Origin: Gongronella butleri
Taxonomy: Eukaryota > Mucoromycota > Mucoromycetes > Mucorales > Cunninghamellaceae
Length of the DNA: 64,000 bases
Reading direction: 5' to 3'
Assembly: GCA_025201375.1 (NCBI GenBank)
Contig: JAIWZP010000029.1
Span: 186,001 to 250,000, forward strand
Shown here piece by piece: positions 35,433 to 47,570 of the stretch. The notes beneath the pieces were generated by a model, which was not told where the DNA came from, ran no database searches, and worked only from the letters and a program-made list of their open reading frames with translations. The first letter of the stretch is position 1. Every line of letters starts with the position of its first letter. A program made the position numbers and the translations under genes.

Positions 35433-36866
35433 CTAGTTTGTGCCATTCAGGCGCGTCGAGCGGCGGACAGCCTGCTCATTCTTGTCCTTGACAGCCGAGC
35501 TATAGCAAAATGAAAAAGAAAAAAATGAACCCATTGGTTGCAACGTCCATGTTGCAAAAGCATTTTTTTTTTACCTCTTGCTCGTGGTATCATTCTCATT
35601 CTCAATTTCCTCATCTTCGTCGTCCGAGCGCACGTCCTTTGCATCCTCGGTGAACGCAATCTTGTAAAGGACCTTGAAGATCATGGCGGTCCAAAAGAGG
35701 ATGAGCAGGTAGAGGCCGAGCATCAGGCCAAAGATTATGTAGACGACAAACCAGTCAAAATACCAGCCATTGGCGAAATCCAGGTGATAATCCACGTGAT
35801 CGTCAGGCTCGAACCACGTCGATAGCATGATCTTGCCATACAAGTACACGCGCGTGTAAATCCATGACACCATCATTGCCACAAACGTCGCATTGCACAC
35901 AATGCCCGGGCACGCGTAATTGAGCAGCTTGGCGAGCTAAAAAAAAAAAACAATGGTCGTCAATGCACACGCGCTAACAAGGCCATCCACCCCCAGCGCG
36001 CGAGCTTACAGCGAGGACGGCGTCGGGCAAATCCATGCACACAAAGACAGCATTGCCGACACGGGTAAAGTTGCAATAATAGCTGGCAAAGATGAGCAAT
36101 AACGTGTTGATGTGGTGCATGACCAATTCGCGATAATCCTTGCGAGGCGCCTCAATCTGAAGCACAAAGATTTGCTGCAGCCAAAAGGCGAATTGCACGA
36201 GATAATAATACTTGAAAGCTTTGCTGAAATCGAGCACTGGGTAATCGATCCAAAAGTAGCGTGTGTCAAACCACCATTTCGTGCCGTACATCACCGACTA
36301 GAGGAAAAAAAAGGGGGGGGAAGGGCCAATGAGGGGCAAAAAAAAAAAAAAAAGCGGGCGATGAGTAAGAGCAATTGGACAAAAAGAGGCCTAAAATATA
36401 AGGGCGACTTACAATGCCGGCGGCCGCAGAGCACGAGTAGTACAAAAAGTACCATGCCTGTTCCGTGAAGCGATCGAATTTCTTCTTGGGCACGCCCGAG
36501 AACTTGGCAATGGGCAGAAGCACATATTCCATGACGGCCGCGCGCAGGGCCGTGAAGACACACACATAAAAGAACAAAAAGGCCAGGTCCCAGTAGCTCT
36601 TTTCGTACCGACCATCCGCACGCTCATTGCTGATGAGGATGAAATGCTCAAATCCGGGCAATTGCAAAAAATAAGCAACGACAATGGCCCCAATCACCTT
36701 TAGGGGCAACTCTACAATGGCAAAAACGTCAGCTTCATCGCAAAAAAAAAAAAAAAAAGGGCAAAAGGATACGCTTACCAATTTGGTGGTTGGCCAGGTG
36801 GTTGGTCCACTCCTTCAAGGTACGCGGATACGACGGCTTTGGGGCGGCTTTCTTGGTCATACCCAT
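35433..36866 (-). CDS. LAG1: Ceramide synthase (Lag1/Lac1 family, TLC domain)
   Basis: ER membrane acyl-CoA:sphingoid base N-acyltransferase. Five exons (36866-36779, 36711-36413, 36297-36010, 35936-35575, 35499-35433) give 367 aa. The TLC domain starts near FTEQAWYFLYYSCS. It contains YYYLVQFAFWLQQIFVL and the Lag1 motif with its paired His (VMHHINTLLLIF) and essential Asp residues (VCMDLPDAVLALAK). There are several TM helices and no homeobox, as in fungal enzymes. The C-terminus is acidic (DDEDEEIENEN) with Ser/Thr residues that resemble CK2 sites, known to control yeast Lag1. Start 36866 (MGMTKK) is used; the second Met at 36860 is equally possible. All introns are GT-AG. Confidence 0.94.
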
Positions 36867-39001
36867 GGCAAATAAGAAAAATAGGCCTGTTTGTTTGTTG
36901 CAAGCGAGAAAAAGAAAAAAAAAGGAGAAGAAAAAGAGGGCAAGCAAAAAATTTTCGAATAAAGTCGCCTCGCTGAGTTTCATTGAAAAAAAGTGCAGGT
37001 GTGCCCTTCCGCCCTGGGGTTTCACCGCCCAAAATCGGCCTGTCACATGAAATGCGGCGGAAAGATCAACCTTTATACCTGATCGTGGCCCTTTTAAACA
37101 GGATCGCTGGTCCTCGCCACACGCTTGTCGTCGTCATGGAAGCAACCCACCGTTGTCAATTGAGCCGGCCATCACAAAAAAAAAAAAAAAGGAGCTGTCA
37201 GACAAAATCCACCTGATCGCGACGCACTCCTTTATTTTTTCATCTTGCCAGCGTGCTGGTCATTGGACCCTTGCAGCATCCTTTATCTCCTTTTTTTTTT
37301 TTTGATTTGCACCTATTTTTTTTTTTTTTTCGCAAATGAACGGGCTCGTGCCAAGCTTGGGCCATGCTTTACTCGGTGATGATCTCCGGCCCTCCTCTAA
37401 TGAGCAGGTGACCCCCGCACGCGCCTTTTTTGGCAATTGGGCCAGATCGGCCAAGGTTGCGAGATGCTTGTTTCCAGCGAAAAGCGTACAGTAATTAAAA
37501 ATAAATTGGTGCGCTTGTCGCGCATTCTCGGTGCCGCATAAAGATGTAAAAGTCACAAAGGTGGCTCTTGCGCATCCTCAGTCCCGAGTTGGTGGGTCCC
37601 AAGGTGTCGTTGGATAAGCTCTGCGCGTGAAACATGCATCATGCGCGCAAAAAAAGCGCCATTGTTATGCGTCGCGTCGCTTTGAGCCGATCCACTGAGC
37701 CAATAGGCAGTGCAGATGCACGATATTCGTCGATATCCGTCGAATGATTGCGCATGGCGTCACAACAGCATAGCTATGCTTTTTAGTGAGTTGATGCCAT
37801 GCCCGTCACCAAAAGTTGTATCCGTATACTGTACCTACGTGTGATCGTTGAGCCCAATTTGTGTGAATCGATTGCGCATTGTTTCAAGAGCAAAAGCCGG
37901 TGCTGACATTCCCAAGCGAGCGAAAAATGGTACTTTTAGCCAAAATTGCCCTTTAAACGCAAAAGACACCATGCTCACGGCAGCATGGACGTGTGCTCAA
38001 AGAAGCGAGAGAGAAAAACACACAGGGACGACCTCCTTTTAAATAAGCGAGAAGATTGAGTCGCGTCTTGACGCCAAAAATAAACGCCCATTTGTGCGAC
38101 CTTTTGGTATTGTCAACTACAGCTGCGGCCACGCTGCCATTGTAAACACGTGTCGCGCACCTAGTCAGGGGTTCATGGTGGGCATGAATCGCCTGTGTGA
38201 CATCAATCACGCATGCGCAAAAAAAATAAAAAATAAAAAATAAAAAAAAATAGACATCATGCCCCACACATATAAAAAGCGACCTTTGGCGACTCGTGGG
38301 AGAATGAAACCTGATTTTCAGGCACGGCGCGACGCCGTGCGTCGTAATGAGCCCCAGGAATGAGGTGCATCAGGGCGAGTTGGCGTCAACATGACAGCAA
38401 ATGACGACATTTTGAGTTTTTGATGGAGCTTCTCGTTTGTTTTACTGATGGGCCGGGTGCAACAGCGTACCCGTTGTATCCAAGACAAAGTAAAAGATGA
38501 AAATAAAAAAGAAGGGGGAACGACGGTCTCACACGCGTACGGCCGAGCCATCGGATGCTCAAAACGCGCGCGCTCGTTTGTCATCAAAGCTTGCTCTGTC
38601 AGCAAGATTCTATTATTTTTTCTTCGGCGCGAGGGCCCCGTGAGGTGATAGGGCCGGAGGAGCAAATTAGGCACGAGGATGCATGACCCTGTTTGTTTTT
38701 TTTTGCATTCTTTTTTTTATTTTTTGATTCGTGATGCCGGATGACGCCAAAGAATGTCGCGACGTGACAACATGAAAAAAAAGCTCAGGGACGGCCCGCA
38801 TTTGCTTATTAATGTTAGAGATTCAAGGTCAGGTGGCTTTGTGCTGGGCCCATTTACGACGCTCTGCGTTTGGAAAAAAAAAAAGACGGAGCCAAAGCGG
38901 GGGTCAAAAGGCGGGCGGACCTTTTTTGAAGGGCAACTGACGCATCTTTCCTTTTTCTTCTCTCTTCTTTTACTTTTTTCTTCTTTTGCTTGTTTGTCAC
39001 T
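36867..39001. other. Divergent intergenic region, ceramide synthase / glutamate-cysteine ligase
   Basis: A 2.1-kb region upstream of both genes. It contains a perfect 8-bp inverted repeat GCACGGCG-CGA-CGCCGTGC (38322-38340), A/T runs, and a C/T-rich leader before the ligase start. No coding region is supported. Confidence 0.5.
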
Positions 39002-40946
39002 ATGGGTCTCTTATCTCTGGGCACACCCTTGCACTGGAACGAGGCAAAGAAATATGCCGACCACGTCCGCACACACGGTATCGCGCAATTCTTGCATATC
39101 TACGAGGAGCGCAAGGATCAGAAAAAGACCAACTTGCTGTGGGGTGAAGAGGTAAAAACGATAAAAAAAAGGGTTTGTTTGGCCGCGGCCCCCGCTCACC
39201 CTGTTTTGACAGATAGAATACGTGGTTGTCAACGTGGACGAAGAAAAGCACAAGTCGCGTCTGTCGCTACGCGTCTTTGACATTCTTCCCGGCTTGCAGC
39301 AGCCGGAATTGGATTACAACAATGGCACCACAACGTAAAAAAAAAGAAAAAAACACGCGGAAACGCGCCGTTGATTCTTTTTTTTTTTTCGCCTTTTTTT
39401 CTCTTTCTTTCTCCCTTTTTTTGCACGTGCAGTGAGGCACCCGAGGCGTTGTGGCGACCAGAGTATGGGCGATACATGCTGGAAAGCACGCCAGGATTGC
39501 CATACGGCGCGACGATTGTGGATCTTGTGACGGTGGAGAAGAACATGAAGCGACGACGCCAGCTGGCCAAGCAGGCCATGCATCCAAACGACGTGCCTGT
39601 GACCCTTGTCAATTATCCGCGTCTTGGCTGCCCCGATGAGCTGATCCCCGCCAGCGAGCCCAATGGCCAGGCATGCCAGTCCATGTTTGTCCCCGATGAG
39701 ATCATCAACCCCCATGCACGATTCCCGTAAGTCCCTTTTTATTTGGGAAACACCGAATTGGACCAAGAATAATGTTCATTTGTTTCTTTTCGTTTTTTTT
39801 TTATTAGGACGCTGACGGCAAATATCCGACGACGACGCGGTGCCAAGGTGGAGATCAACATGCCGGTGTTCCACGACACCAAGACGCCCAAGCCGTTCAT
39901 TGACCCGACAATTCCATGGGATCGCGAGCTCTTTGACCACGACAAGGAGGCCCGTCTCGGCGCCGCCAAGCCCGATCACATTTACATGGACGCCATGGCC
40001 TTTGGCATGGGAATGTGCTGCCTTCAAATCACATTCCAGGCCTGTAACATTGATGAGGCCCGCAGACTCTATGACCAGCTCGCCCCGGTCGCACCCATCA
40101 TGGTAAAAAAAGAAAAAAAAAGAAAAAAAAGAGAAAAAATAGGGCCATTGACGCGTTTGTATTGGCCTTTTTCTTGTAGCTCGCGCTGACGGCCGCGACG
40201 CCGATCTTCCGAGGCTTCCTTGCGGACGTGGACTGCCGCTGGGACGTGATTGCGGCGAGCGTGGATGACCGCACCGCAGAGGAACGCGGCAAACAGGTAA
40301 AAATAAAGAAGAAAACCGCGTTTTTTTTTTTTTTTTTTTTTTTTTTGGATGGCCGATCTGACATCCCTTTTTTTTTTTAATGAATTAGCCATTGAAAGAC
40401 AGCCGCTTTGTGATCAACAAGTCGAGGTACGACTCGATTGACACGTACATTTCCACAGACAGCACGTACAAGGAAAAGTACAATGATCTTGATCTGGTGT
40501 ACGACAAGGATATTTATCGCCAATTGACGGACAATGGCGTCGACGACCTACTGGCCAAGCATCTTGCCCACCTGTTCATCCGCGACCCGCTCGTCATCTT
40601 CAAGGAGCTGCTCGATGTCGACGACAAGGAGTCGTCCGACCATTTTGAGGTAAAAAAAAAAAAGGGCGAGTAGCGACGTGACCAAGCCATTGACACCTTT
40701 TTTTTAAATAGAACCTTCAATCGACCAACTGGCAAACCGTGCGTTTCAAGCCGCCACCCCCTAATTCGGACATTGGCTGGCGTGTCGAGTTCCGCAGCAT
40801 GGAGGTCCAGCTGTCCGACTTTGAAAATGCCGCCTTCTCGGTGTTTATTGTGCTCCTGACACGCGCCATCCTCACCTTTGGCCTCAATTTTTATATCCCC
40901 ATCAGCAAGGTATGGCAAAGAAAAAGAAAAAACGAATCCATTGTTG

Positions 40947-40977
<31 letters not shown>

Positions 40978-41517
40978 GGTCGATGAGAATATGCGCACGG
41001 CACACAAACGTGGCGCCGCGGCCAACGACAAGTTCTACTTTAGAAAGAATGTGTATTCCGGTAAGTTTGGGATCCAGTGTGCGGCAACAAGAAAGACGAG
41101 AGCCCAATGGTTTTCTTTTTTTCTTTTTTTTTTCTTTTTTTTCGCGTGTGTTTAGGCAAGGACGATGATTCGGACGACGCGTTTGAGCTGATGACGATGG
41201 ACGAGATCATCAACGGGCAATCGAACGGTGGATTCCCCGGGTTCATTCCTCTGATTCACAGCTACTTGAACAGCACAAACATCAGCATCGAGACGCGCTG
41301 CCAGCTGTCCAAATACCTGGACCTGATCAGCCGGCGCGGCAGCAGCAATCTGATGACCACCGCCACCTACCTGCGCCAATTCGTCCAGAAACACCCCGAC
41401 TACCACCAGGACTCGGTCGTCTCGGCCGACATCACCTTTGACATTGTCAAGCTTGCCGATGACGTTGCAGAGGGCCGTGTCAAGGTCCCTGAGCTGCTTG
41501 GCGAGTTTGACCCATGA
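39002..41517 (+). CDS. GSH1: Glutamate-cysteine ligase catalytic subunit
   Basis: First and rate-limiting enzyme of glutathione synthesis (ATP + Glu + Cys to gamma-Glu-Cys), cytosolic. Nine exons (39002-39151, 39213-39334, 39433-39726, 39808-40102, 40180-40296, 40389-40649, 40712-40909, 40979-41060, 41156-41517) give 626 aa, matching the animal/fungal GCLC length. The start [21 protein letters not shown] is nearly identical to animal GCLC. Other conserved blocks are [101 protein letters not shown] and the PDYHQDSVV end. The most frequently interrupted gene in the window; introns contain T or A runs of 20 or more. No separate modifier subunit was seen. Confidence 0.97.
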
Positions 41518-43280
41518 TCTCGACTCTTTTTTTTTTTTTTTTTTTGTATTTCCCTTCTTCTCGTTCCATCCAATCCCCCCTACCCGCCATTTTGTAGACT
41601 TTTTTTTCGGGTTAATTACTAAAAACGCGAATCAGCGTGTTTTTACACCACACCACATCCTTGTACACGTGCAAATCGGACGTTCCTTGCAACACACGCA
41701 TCGTTTTCCAAGGTCGTTTTAAGCAAATGGTGCGCAAAATGGCTTTAAAACGACCAATTTCGTCGGTGTTTATTCTTTTCTTACATGAAATGTCATGTTT
41801 CCAGTGACATAATGTAGAGTTGATAGCCAATGATCATTTGATGTCTTGGAAAGAACTCGCACTTGTGTGGTTCACAAGCAATGACTTTTTTGAAGCCTGG
41901 CAGGCGATATGCTGTGGATGCCAGTCAAAAATCGAGAAAACCATGGAATTCCTCGGATGCCGGCCAAACTCGACACTGAATAAGCGGCCAAGGATGGCTT
42001 TCAAATGCAACAAGAAAAACGGAAATCGGGTCGTTGGTTGTCGAGTAAAATGGGGTTTGATATGCAACGACATGTTTAAATGGCGATTGTGCGGGAAAAA
42101 CGCGTCGCAATTACCACAGGTCGACGCCACCACGTTGCCAGGAAGCAGATTCGCCATTTCCAATAGCTAAACTTCAATGGCCATGGATCAGGTGGGAGCG
42201 TAAAATGGCGACGAAAAAGCACTTTTTTGCGTGAACCTGAACGCGTCATCGTTCACCCAAAAAAGCGCGTTTTTTTTTGGTGATCATTAGCATCCACGGA
42301 CGCGCGCAATCGTCCTCTGCAGAATGGTGCAAGTTTCTGGCCGATACGCTAGGGCAATACAAGGGTTGCATCAAGGTCGAAAATGACAGGTTTTGCAACC
42401 TTAACAGATCTTTTCTCGACAACGCGCAGATGGACCTCGCATGCCCGCCCGCCAAAGTGTGAAGCGGTGATCGAGTTCAAGATGCTCTCAAAGTTTCGTG
42501 GCGATCCGAGACAATCTTTCAAATTTGGAATTTTGCAAAGAGGGTCACCCAAGAAATTTGGCCATTTTTGAAAATGGGCATTGCTCACGAACTGCGCAGA
42601 GCACATGCAAGCTGCAAGGCTCAAACGAACTGTTGGAGCGGCTACGTCACATTGAGGCACAGTGCGGAGCTGCGCGTCGCCTGGCTAGTAAGTGACAAGC
42701 GATTTGCCACTAAAAATATACATTTTAATAGGTTGCCTTGAATAGCTTCCTTTAATGGCCCCAAATTTAAATACATATTGACTGGCACAGAGCGTCCAAC
42801 TAGCCAAAATTTGACGTTGGTCAGATCACGACAGCTCTAGAAATCGTACATTAAAGCTCTTTTTTTTTTTTTTAAATTTTGGCGTCTTTCTGGGGCACGC
42901 GACGCGTTTTGTAGCGCGTTTCAAGGAGTAGCATGAGTGTGCAATACTAATCAGCACTGTATGACGTGCTCAGAACGCGTAAATATGCGCTTTTGCGCGT
43001 CACATGAGTGATTTTCGTCTTGACTACGCAAAACAGCGATGTGCGTGTCCACGTGCCGATCGCCTCGATCCACCCAGGTCACGAGCGACGAATTGTAAAG
43101 TTTCATGAGGCAAAAAAGGCAGCGACCGTGGCACGTGAGCCAGGGCCAATCGTGCTTTATTTGTGTGCGGGCAAAAACGAGTAAATGCATAAAATACGAG
43201 TAACATGAATAAGGGGGGTGAGATGCAAATAAAGGAAAAAGAAAGAAAAAAACAAAAAAAAAAAAAAACGTCCACCCAGA
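41518..43280. other. Convergent intergenic region with repeat and ORF remnants
   Basis: Lies between the stops of the glutamate-cysteine ligase (+) and the Ert1-type gene (-). It contains a small zinc-ribbon-like ORF (41841-42170) and, at about 42290-42450, a weak copy of the dispersed repeat best seen at 29.5-31.5 kb. No intact gene is called. Confidence 0.5.
41841..42170 (+). pseudogene. Small Cys/Lys/Arg-rich ORF, possible transposase N-terminus relic
   Basis: A 109-codon open stretch starting MSWKELALVWFTSNDFFEAW and containing CCGCQSK, KRPRMAFKCNKKNG and CNDMFKWRLCGK. The order (W-rich helix, then Cys pairs with basic residues) is reminiscent of the zinc-ribbon N-terminus of ISXO2/Merlin-type transposases, but the match is by eye and partial. 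It has no introns, no catalytic domain downstream, and sits in repeat-bearing DNA. It may equally be a chance ORF. Confidence 0.25.
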
Positions 43281-45357
43281 TCAACTTAGAATGGGAAGAA
43301 ACTTTTTAAGAAAAAAAAAAGATGAGAACACGCTTTTTTTTTTTTTTTTTGACGAGCAGTTTGCACAAAAACTTACGTTGCCGACAATGACCGAGGGCAG
43401 ATCAAAGATGTCGCGCTTGATGGTGAAACAAAAGGTGCAGGGGACAATGCGTTTTGTGGGGCTCAAAAGGATGCATGAGCTGTAAACAGCGGAATCCGTG
43501 TTATCGAATGCGTGCACGCTGTATTTTTCCCAATACTCGATGGCCGACGGGTTGCTCATCAGCTGCGAAAAAAAAAAAACGAGTTCATTGCCGGGTTCAT
43601 CCATTTTTTTTCCAATTTACCTCATAAATGTAGGTCTTTTTGCCGAGGAGCGCGTCTCTTGACCATTGGGTGAGGAGCGAGAACTCCTTTCCGACGAGGG
43701 TGATCTCGCCTGTGCGGCGCCAGACGACGGTGGGCGTGCCAGAGTAGCTGATGAGCTTCTCGTATTCGAGAAGCGTGCGTTGCAGGCATTTTTCCGTGAA
43801 AATAAGGTCGTCCTCTGTCAAATTCATCATGGATGCCAGGACCGATGGTCGGAACAGCGCCAGCGCCCGGCTGATCCGCATCAAATCCTCGGGGCTCATT
43901 CTAGAAAAACAAAACAATGAGCACTTTTTGACGCTTTTGACGCCTTTTTTTCGCGCTCTTTTCTCTCTCTCTCTCTTACTTTTGACGGACGTAATTGATA
44001 AGGTAGTGGTAGCCGTCGGCGTAGCTAAAGGGTTTTGTCTGGCGATTGTAAACCATGTCTGGTGTAACGAGCAAATTGCGTCTTTTGACCTGGGCGAGGA
44101 CGGTGTTTGGGCTGTCGACCTTTGCAACGACGGCACCGTCACCGTAGGCGGTGAGGGACGACATGCGCGTGTAATTGCCGTTTGGCTGTCCAAAGGGCGG
44201 GGTGGCCGGGTGATTGAAGATGGGCGGCGAGCCCATGGATGGCTGATCCGGCGAATACAGCACGGTGTCAAGGCCTGAGGACGCCAGCTGCTGCGGCGCA
44301 TGATGCGCCGGATGAGAGGAGGGGGTATCGGCGGCGTCCGAGGTGGCAAAGCTCGAAGATCGAGCAGCCATTGCAGCGACATTGGCGGATTGTTGTTGCT
44401 GCAGCGCCTCGTTGGTATATTTCCAAAGCGATGATGACGTCGTCGGTGTCGAGGGTCCTGCACTGCTGCTGCTCGTAAAAGGTGGCGTGTTGAGCGGCGA
44501 GGTTGGCGTCGTCGGATCGAGAAGCGTGTTAATCGGCGAACCAAGCATATTCGATAAGATGGAATACTCCAAATTCGTCGTCGACGACCCAAATCCATAG
44601 TCGTAGTTGCCAAGCTGCCCATCCTCTGAAAAAAAAAAAAAGATTAAAAAGGGCCGCTGTTGCTTGATATTTTTTCCCCCTTTTTCCCAGTTTCCCCTTT
44701 TTTTTGCGTTTTTTTTCCTTGGTCCTTTACCATTGACGCCAAAGGGATGGAGGGGCATGGCTGTGATGGCGGCGGCGGCTGCAGCCGCTGGTATTGTATG
44801 CGGTGCGGCGGGCTGGCTGAAGCGGATGCTGTTTTCTGAAAAAAAAAGGGACAAAGATGAGTCATTGGCCTTTTTTTTTTTTTTTTTTCTTCTCCTTCCC
44901 GAGCTTCCTATTTGCCCCACATTTTTTTTTTTTTTTTTGCCCCCGCACTGTCTTTTTTTCTTACCATCAGTGTCCTGCAAATACTTTGCCTTTTTGCGAG
45001 CACCATCCGTGCATGTTGATGCAAGTCCGCGCTTTTCACATCGCTGACACGGTCGTTCTACAAAAAAAATCGCATGAGTTCCTCTCAGCCATCCCAATTG
45101 TCCATTGTCCTGGGGGTTTCCCTGGTTCTTACCGTCGTCACACGTCAAGTGTGCCTAAAAAAAAAGAATAAAAAGGAGAAAAAGGCCATGAAATGTCGAT
45201 TTTCATGATGCAGTCCTTTTTTATCGGTTACCTTTTGGCAGTGGATACATGCGCGTGAAGCCTTTTTCTTCCTTGGCTTTGTTGGTTTCCGATTGGGGTC
45301 CGGGGTGGAGGTGGAAGTGGTGCTTGAAGCGGCGGACGATGGGGGAGGGCTTGACAT
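43281..45357 (-). CDS. ERT1: Zn2Cys6 transcription factor with PAS domain (Ert1/AcuK type)
   Basis: DNA-binding regulator related to fungal activators of gluconeogenesis and non-fermentable carbon use. Eight exons (45357-45232, 45154-45133, 45057-44965, 44835-44731, 44625-43980, 43900-43621, 43562-43377, 43301-43281) give 492 aa. The binuclear cluster is [29 protein letters not shown], split by two introns, followed by the basic linker DGARKKAKYLQD characteristic of Ert1/AcuK. A long Ser/Thr/Pro/Gln-rich middle includes polyAla and QQQQ. The C-terminal PAS-like part runs from LLEYEKLISYSGTPTVVWRR to CTFCFTIKRDIFDLPSVIVGN and ends FLPILS. The 22-nt second exon and the 21-nt last exon are small but keep frame. 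AcuK/Ert1 are the best-known members; which of them is orthologous is not resolved. Confidence 0.9.
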
Positions 45358-45838
45358 GGTGAGAAAAGGAAGGAAACGAAAGACAAAAGACAGGCAGAGG
45401 ACAGCTGGAGCCTGGTGGCGTAGCGTTAAAAGGGGGGGGGGTGGCGGGGAGGGAGCAAGAGCGGCCAGGCCTCGTTGCAAGCGAAAAAAAAAAGCAAAAA
45501 AAAAGAGAAAATAACAAGGAAAAGGGGAACCCGGCGGGGAAAAATGACAAAAAAAAAATAAGACAGCCGGCGGAGATGGAAATGCAATCGGCTCTTTTGC
45601 GCGAGAAATGGGGACAAAAGGGTCACACAGCGCACTGTGCCGCGTTGCCTATAGGATTCCACGTTTTTACCAGTGAGATCGACTCCTGTTGGAGTGCAAG
45701 ATGATTTTATGTGATTTTATTCTGTGTGTATGACGATAAATCGTGGGTTGGAATGATGGTTTTTACAATGAATGGGTGCCTGGAGCCACTTTTTTTTTCA
45801 TATTTTCACATTTTCTGCTTTTTTTTTTTTTTGGGCAG
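45358..45838. other. Spacer upstream of the Ert1-type gene
   Basis: Purine-rich on the plus strand (pyrimidine-rich on the coding strand of the Ert1 gene), consistent with its leader. Nothing else was seen. Confidence 0.5.
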
Positions 45839-47002
45839 CTAATGATGGCTGCCGTGGTCGCCATGATTGTCGTCGTTGGCAGCTTCGCTATGATGGTCGT
45901 CGCTGCCATGATGGCTTGGCTCGGGGTCGGCATGAATTTCCTTTTCCTGTGCGTGTTTTGCAGCGATTGCGGCGACGGCGGCGGGGCCCACGACGTATTT
46001 GATGCCAAAATGGCGACCACGGCTGGTCAGGTGCTGCCAGCCATAGGAGACGAGAAACAGGAACAGGGTGACGGCCAAAAGCACGTAAACATTGCGTGAC
46101 ACGTCGTAATGAACGGTGTGCGCTGGATTACGATCGATGAGCGTGCGGATGCCGGCCAGATAGCCCGTGTGCGCGAGCACGTCGACGCCCAGTGTGAATA
46201 AATACGCGCCAGTGAACGCAATGGCAAAGATAAGCACGTGGCGTTCCAATAAAAACGTCAAACCGGCAAAAACGAGCGGCACAGCGACAAGATAGCATGC
46301 ACGCGCAATATCCGACGTGATCAGCAGGTCCGACCGCCAGCACAGGATGAACATGGCAAACGCGAGGCCACCAACACCGGCAATCACATAAAGACCCACG
46401 CTCCAGAACAAAAAGCACGCAGCACCGCCAAGCACACCCAGGCCTGCAGGCACAACAATCATGGTAATATCATTGCTCGCGTAACCCGACGACGGCTGGC
46501 AATTCGTCAGACCCACCCAGGTCACCAATCCTTTAGATCGAAAAAAAAAATTCGTGTAAACAAATAAATACGTGCCATCCCTGAAAAAAAAAAGAAAAAA
46601 AAAAGCTTACCAAAAGCCAGAAAACCAAACGTGGCGAGCGTGGAGCGGAAGAATCGATAGCCCACGGCAAGCAAATACAGCGACAATGCAAGAAACACGC
46701 CGCCCACCACCCCCATTTGTATTGTAATCCGCGAATCATCGCCGTAAATCGTGTCTATGTTAAGCAATTTGAATGAGCTTCCCTTGTTTCTCTTTCTTTT
46801 TCTTTTCTTTGTGGGTTGGCTCACGGTCAGAGGCAAGGCCATTGGCGGTGTTGGTAGCTGTCGGAGACGATGTTGCTGACGCGGTCGCGGTCGCGGTGTG
46901 CGTCGACGCGCTCTGGTGATCCTGCGAGAGATCAATGATGGGCAGCGCCGCTGCAGAGCCAAGCAGCGCAAACAGGACGAGCCATTGGGTATATGTAGGC
47001 AT
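45839..47002 (-). CDS. TM7S3/TM198-like (DUF4203) multi-pass membrane protein
   Basis: Three exons (47002-46825, 46754-46611, 46530-45839) give 337 aa. A signal peptide (MPTYTQWLVLFALLGSAAA) is followed by a short Ser/Thr/Ala-rich lumenal segment, then about seven hydrophobic helices starting MGVVGGVFLALSLYLLAVGYRFF. Gly-rich helices such as GVLGGAACFLFWSVGLYVIAG are typical of the TM198-like domain. The tail is His/Asp-rich (HHGSDDHHSEAANDDNHGDHG) and may bind metal. The family occurs across fungi and animals with no settled biochemical role; vesicle or cell-surface location is likely. The first intron is coding-like, Lys-rich in frame, but the splice restores a smooth junction (GLASD-HTIYGDD). 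Confidence 0.85.
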
Positions 47003-47570
47003 GGAAAAAAAATGTGGATTAAAAAGCTAAAATAGAGAAAAAGAAAAGCAAAGAGAAGCAAAAAGCAGGGGGGCGGGCGGTGCGACCCATTGACAAGACA
47101 GGGCAACCTCTTCTTGTGGGCGTACAAAAAGGTGCGGGTGCCAAAGGTAGCCTATTGATGGGTGGTGACACACGCTGCTCTTTTTGGTCCATTGTTTTCC
47201 GCGTTGCAAAAAAAAAAAAAAAAAGCTTGGCTCGAACGAGTCGCGGCCACGTTTCCGAGCCGATGTTGCCCCCCCCATCGTGAATGGGACCCAGGGACCA
47301 CAAGACATCGCTTGTACACATGATAGCACACATTGGGGGGAGGCAAATGACATTTACAGGCATCTCCACTTTGTTTGGTCGCTCTTTCGAAAATTGAGCC
47401 ACATTGCCTACAGTATGACAGTAGCAAGAAAAGAGCAAGAAAAAGATCATTGATTTTCATAAAAAATCAGGTTTAATTCAGGCAGGCATGATGAATTTAA
47501 GAGCATCGTCGTCATTTTGTGTCACTCTCTTTCTTCTTCATCCTCTTTCTTCATCCTTTTTTTTTTTCCA
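47003..47570. other. Divergent intergenic region
   Basis: Upstream of both the TM198-like gene (-) and the FEN1-like gene (+). It ends in a CT-rich leader directly before the FEN1-like ATG. No other gene was seen. Confidence 0.5.

Noticed and set aside
37260..37556. Minus-strand 98-aa ORF upstream of the ceramide synthase gene
   Set aside because: Ends in homopolymer-derived Lys runs and has no recognisable feature.
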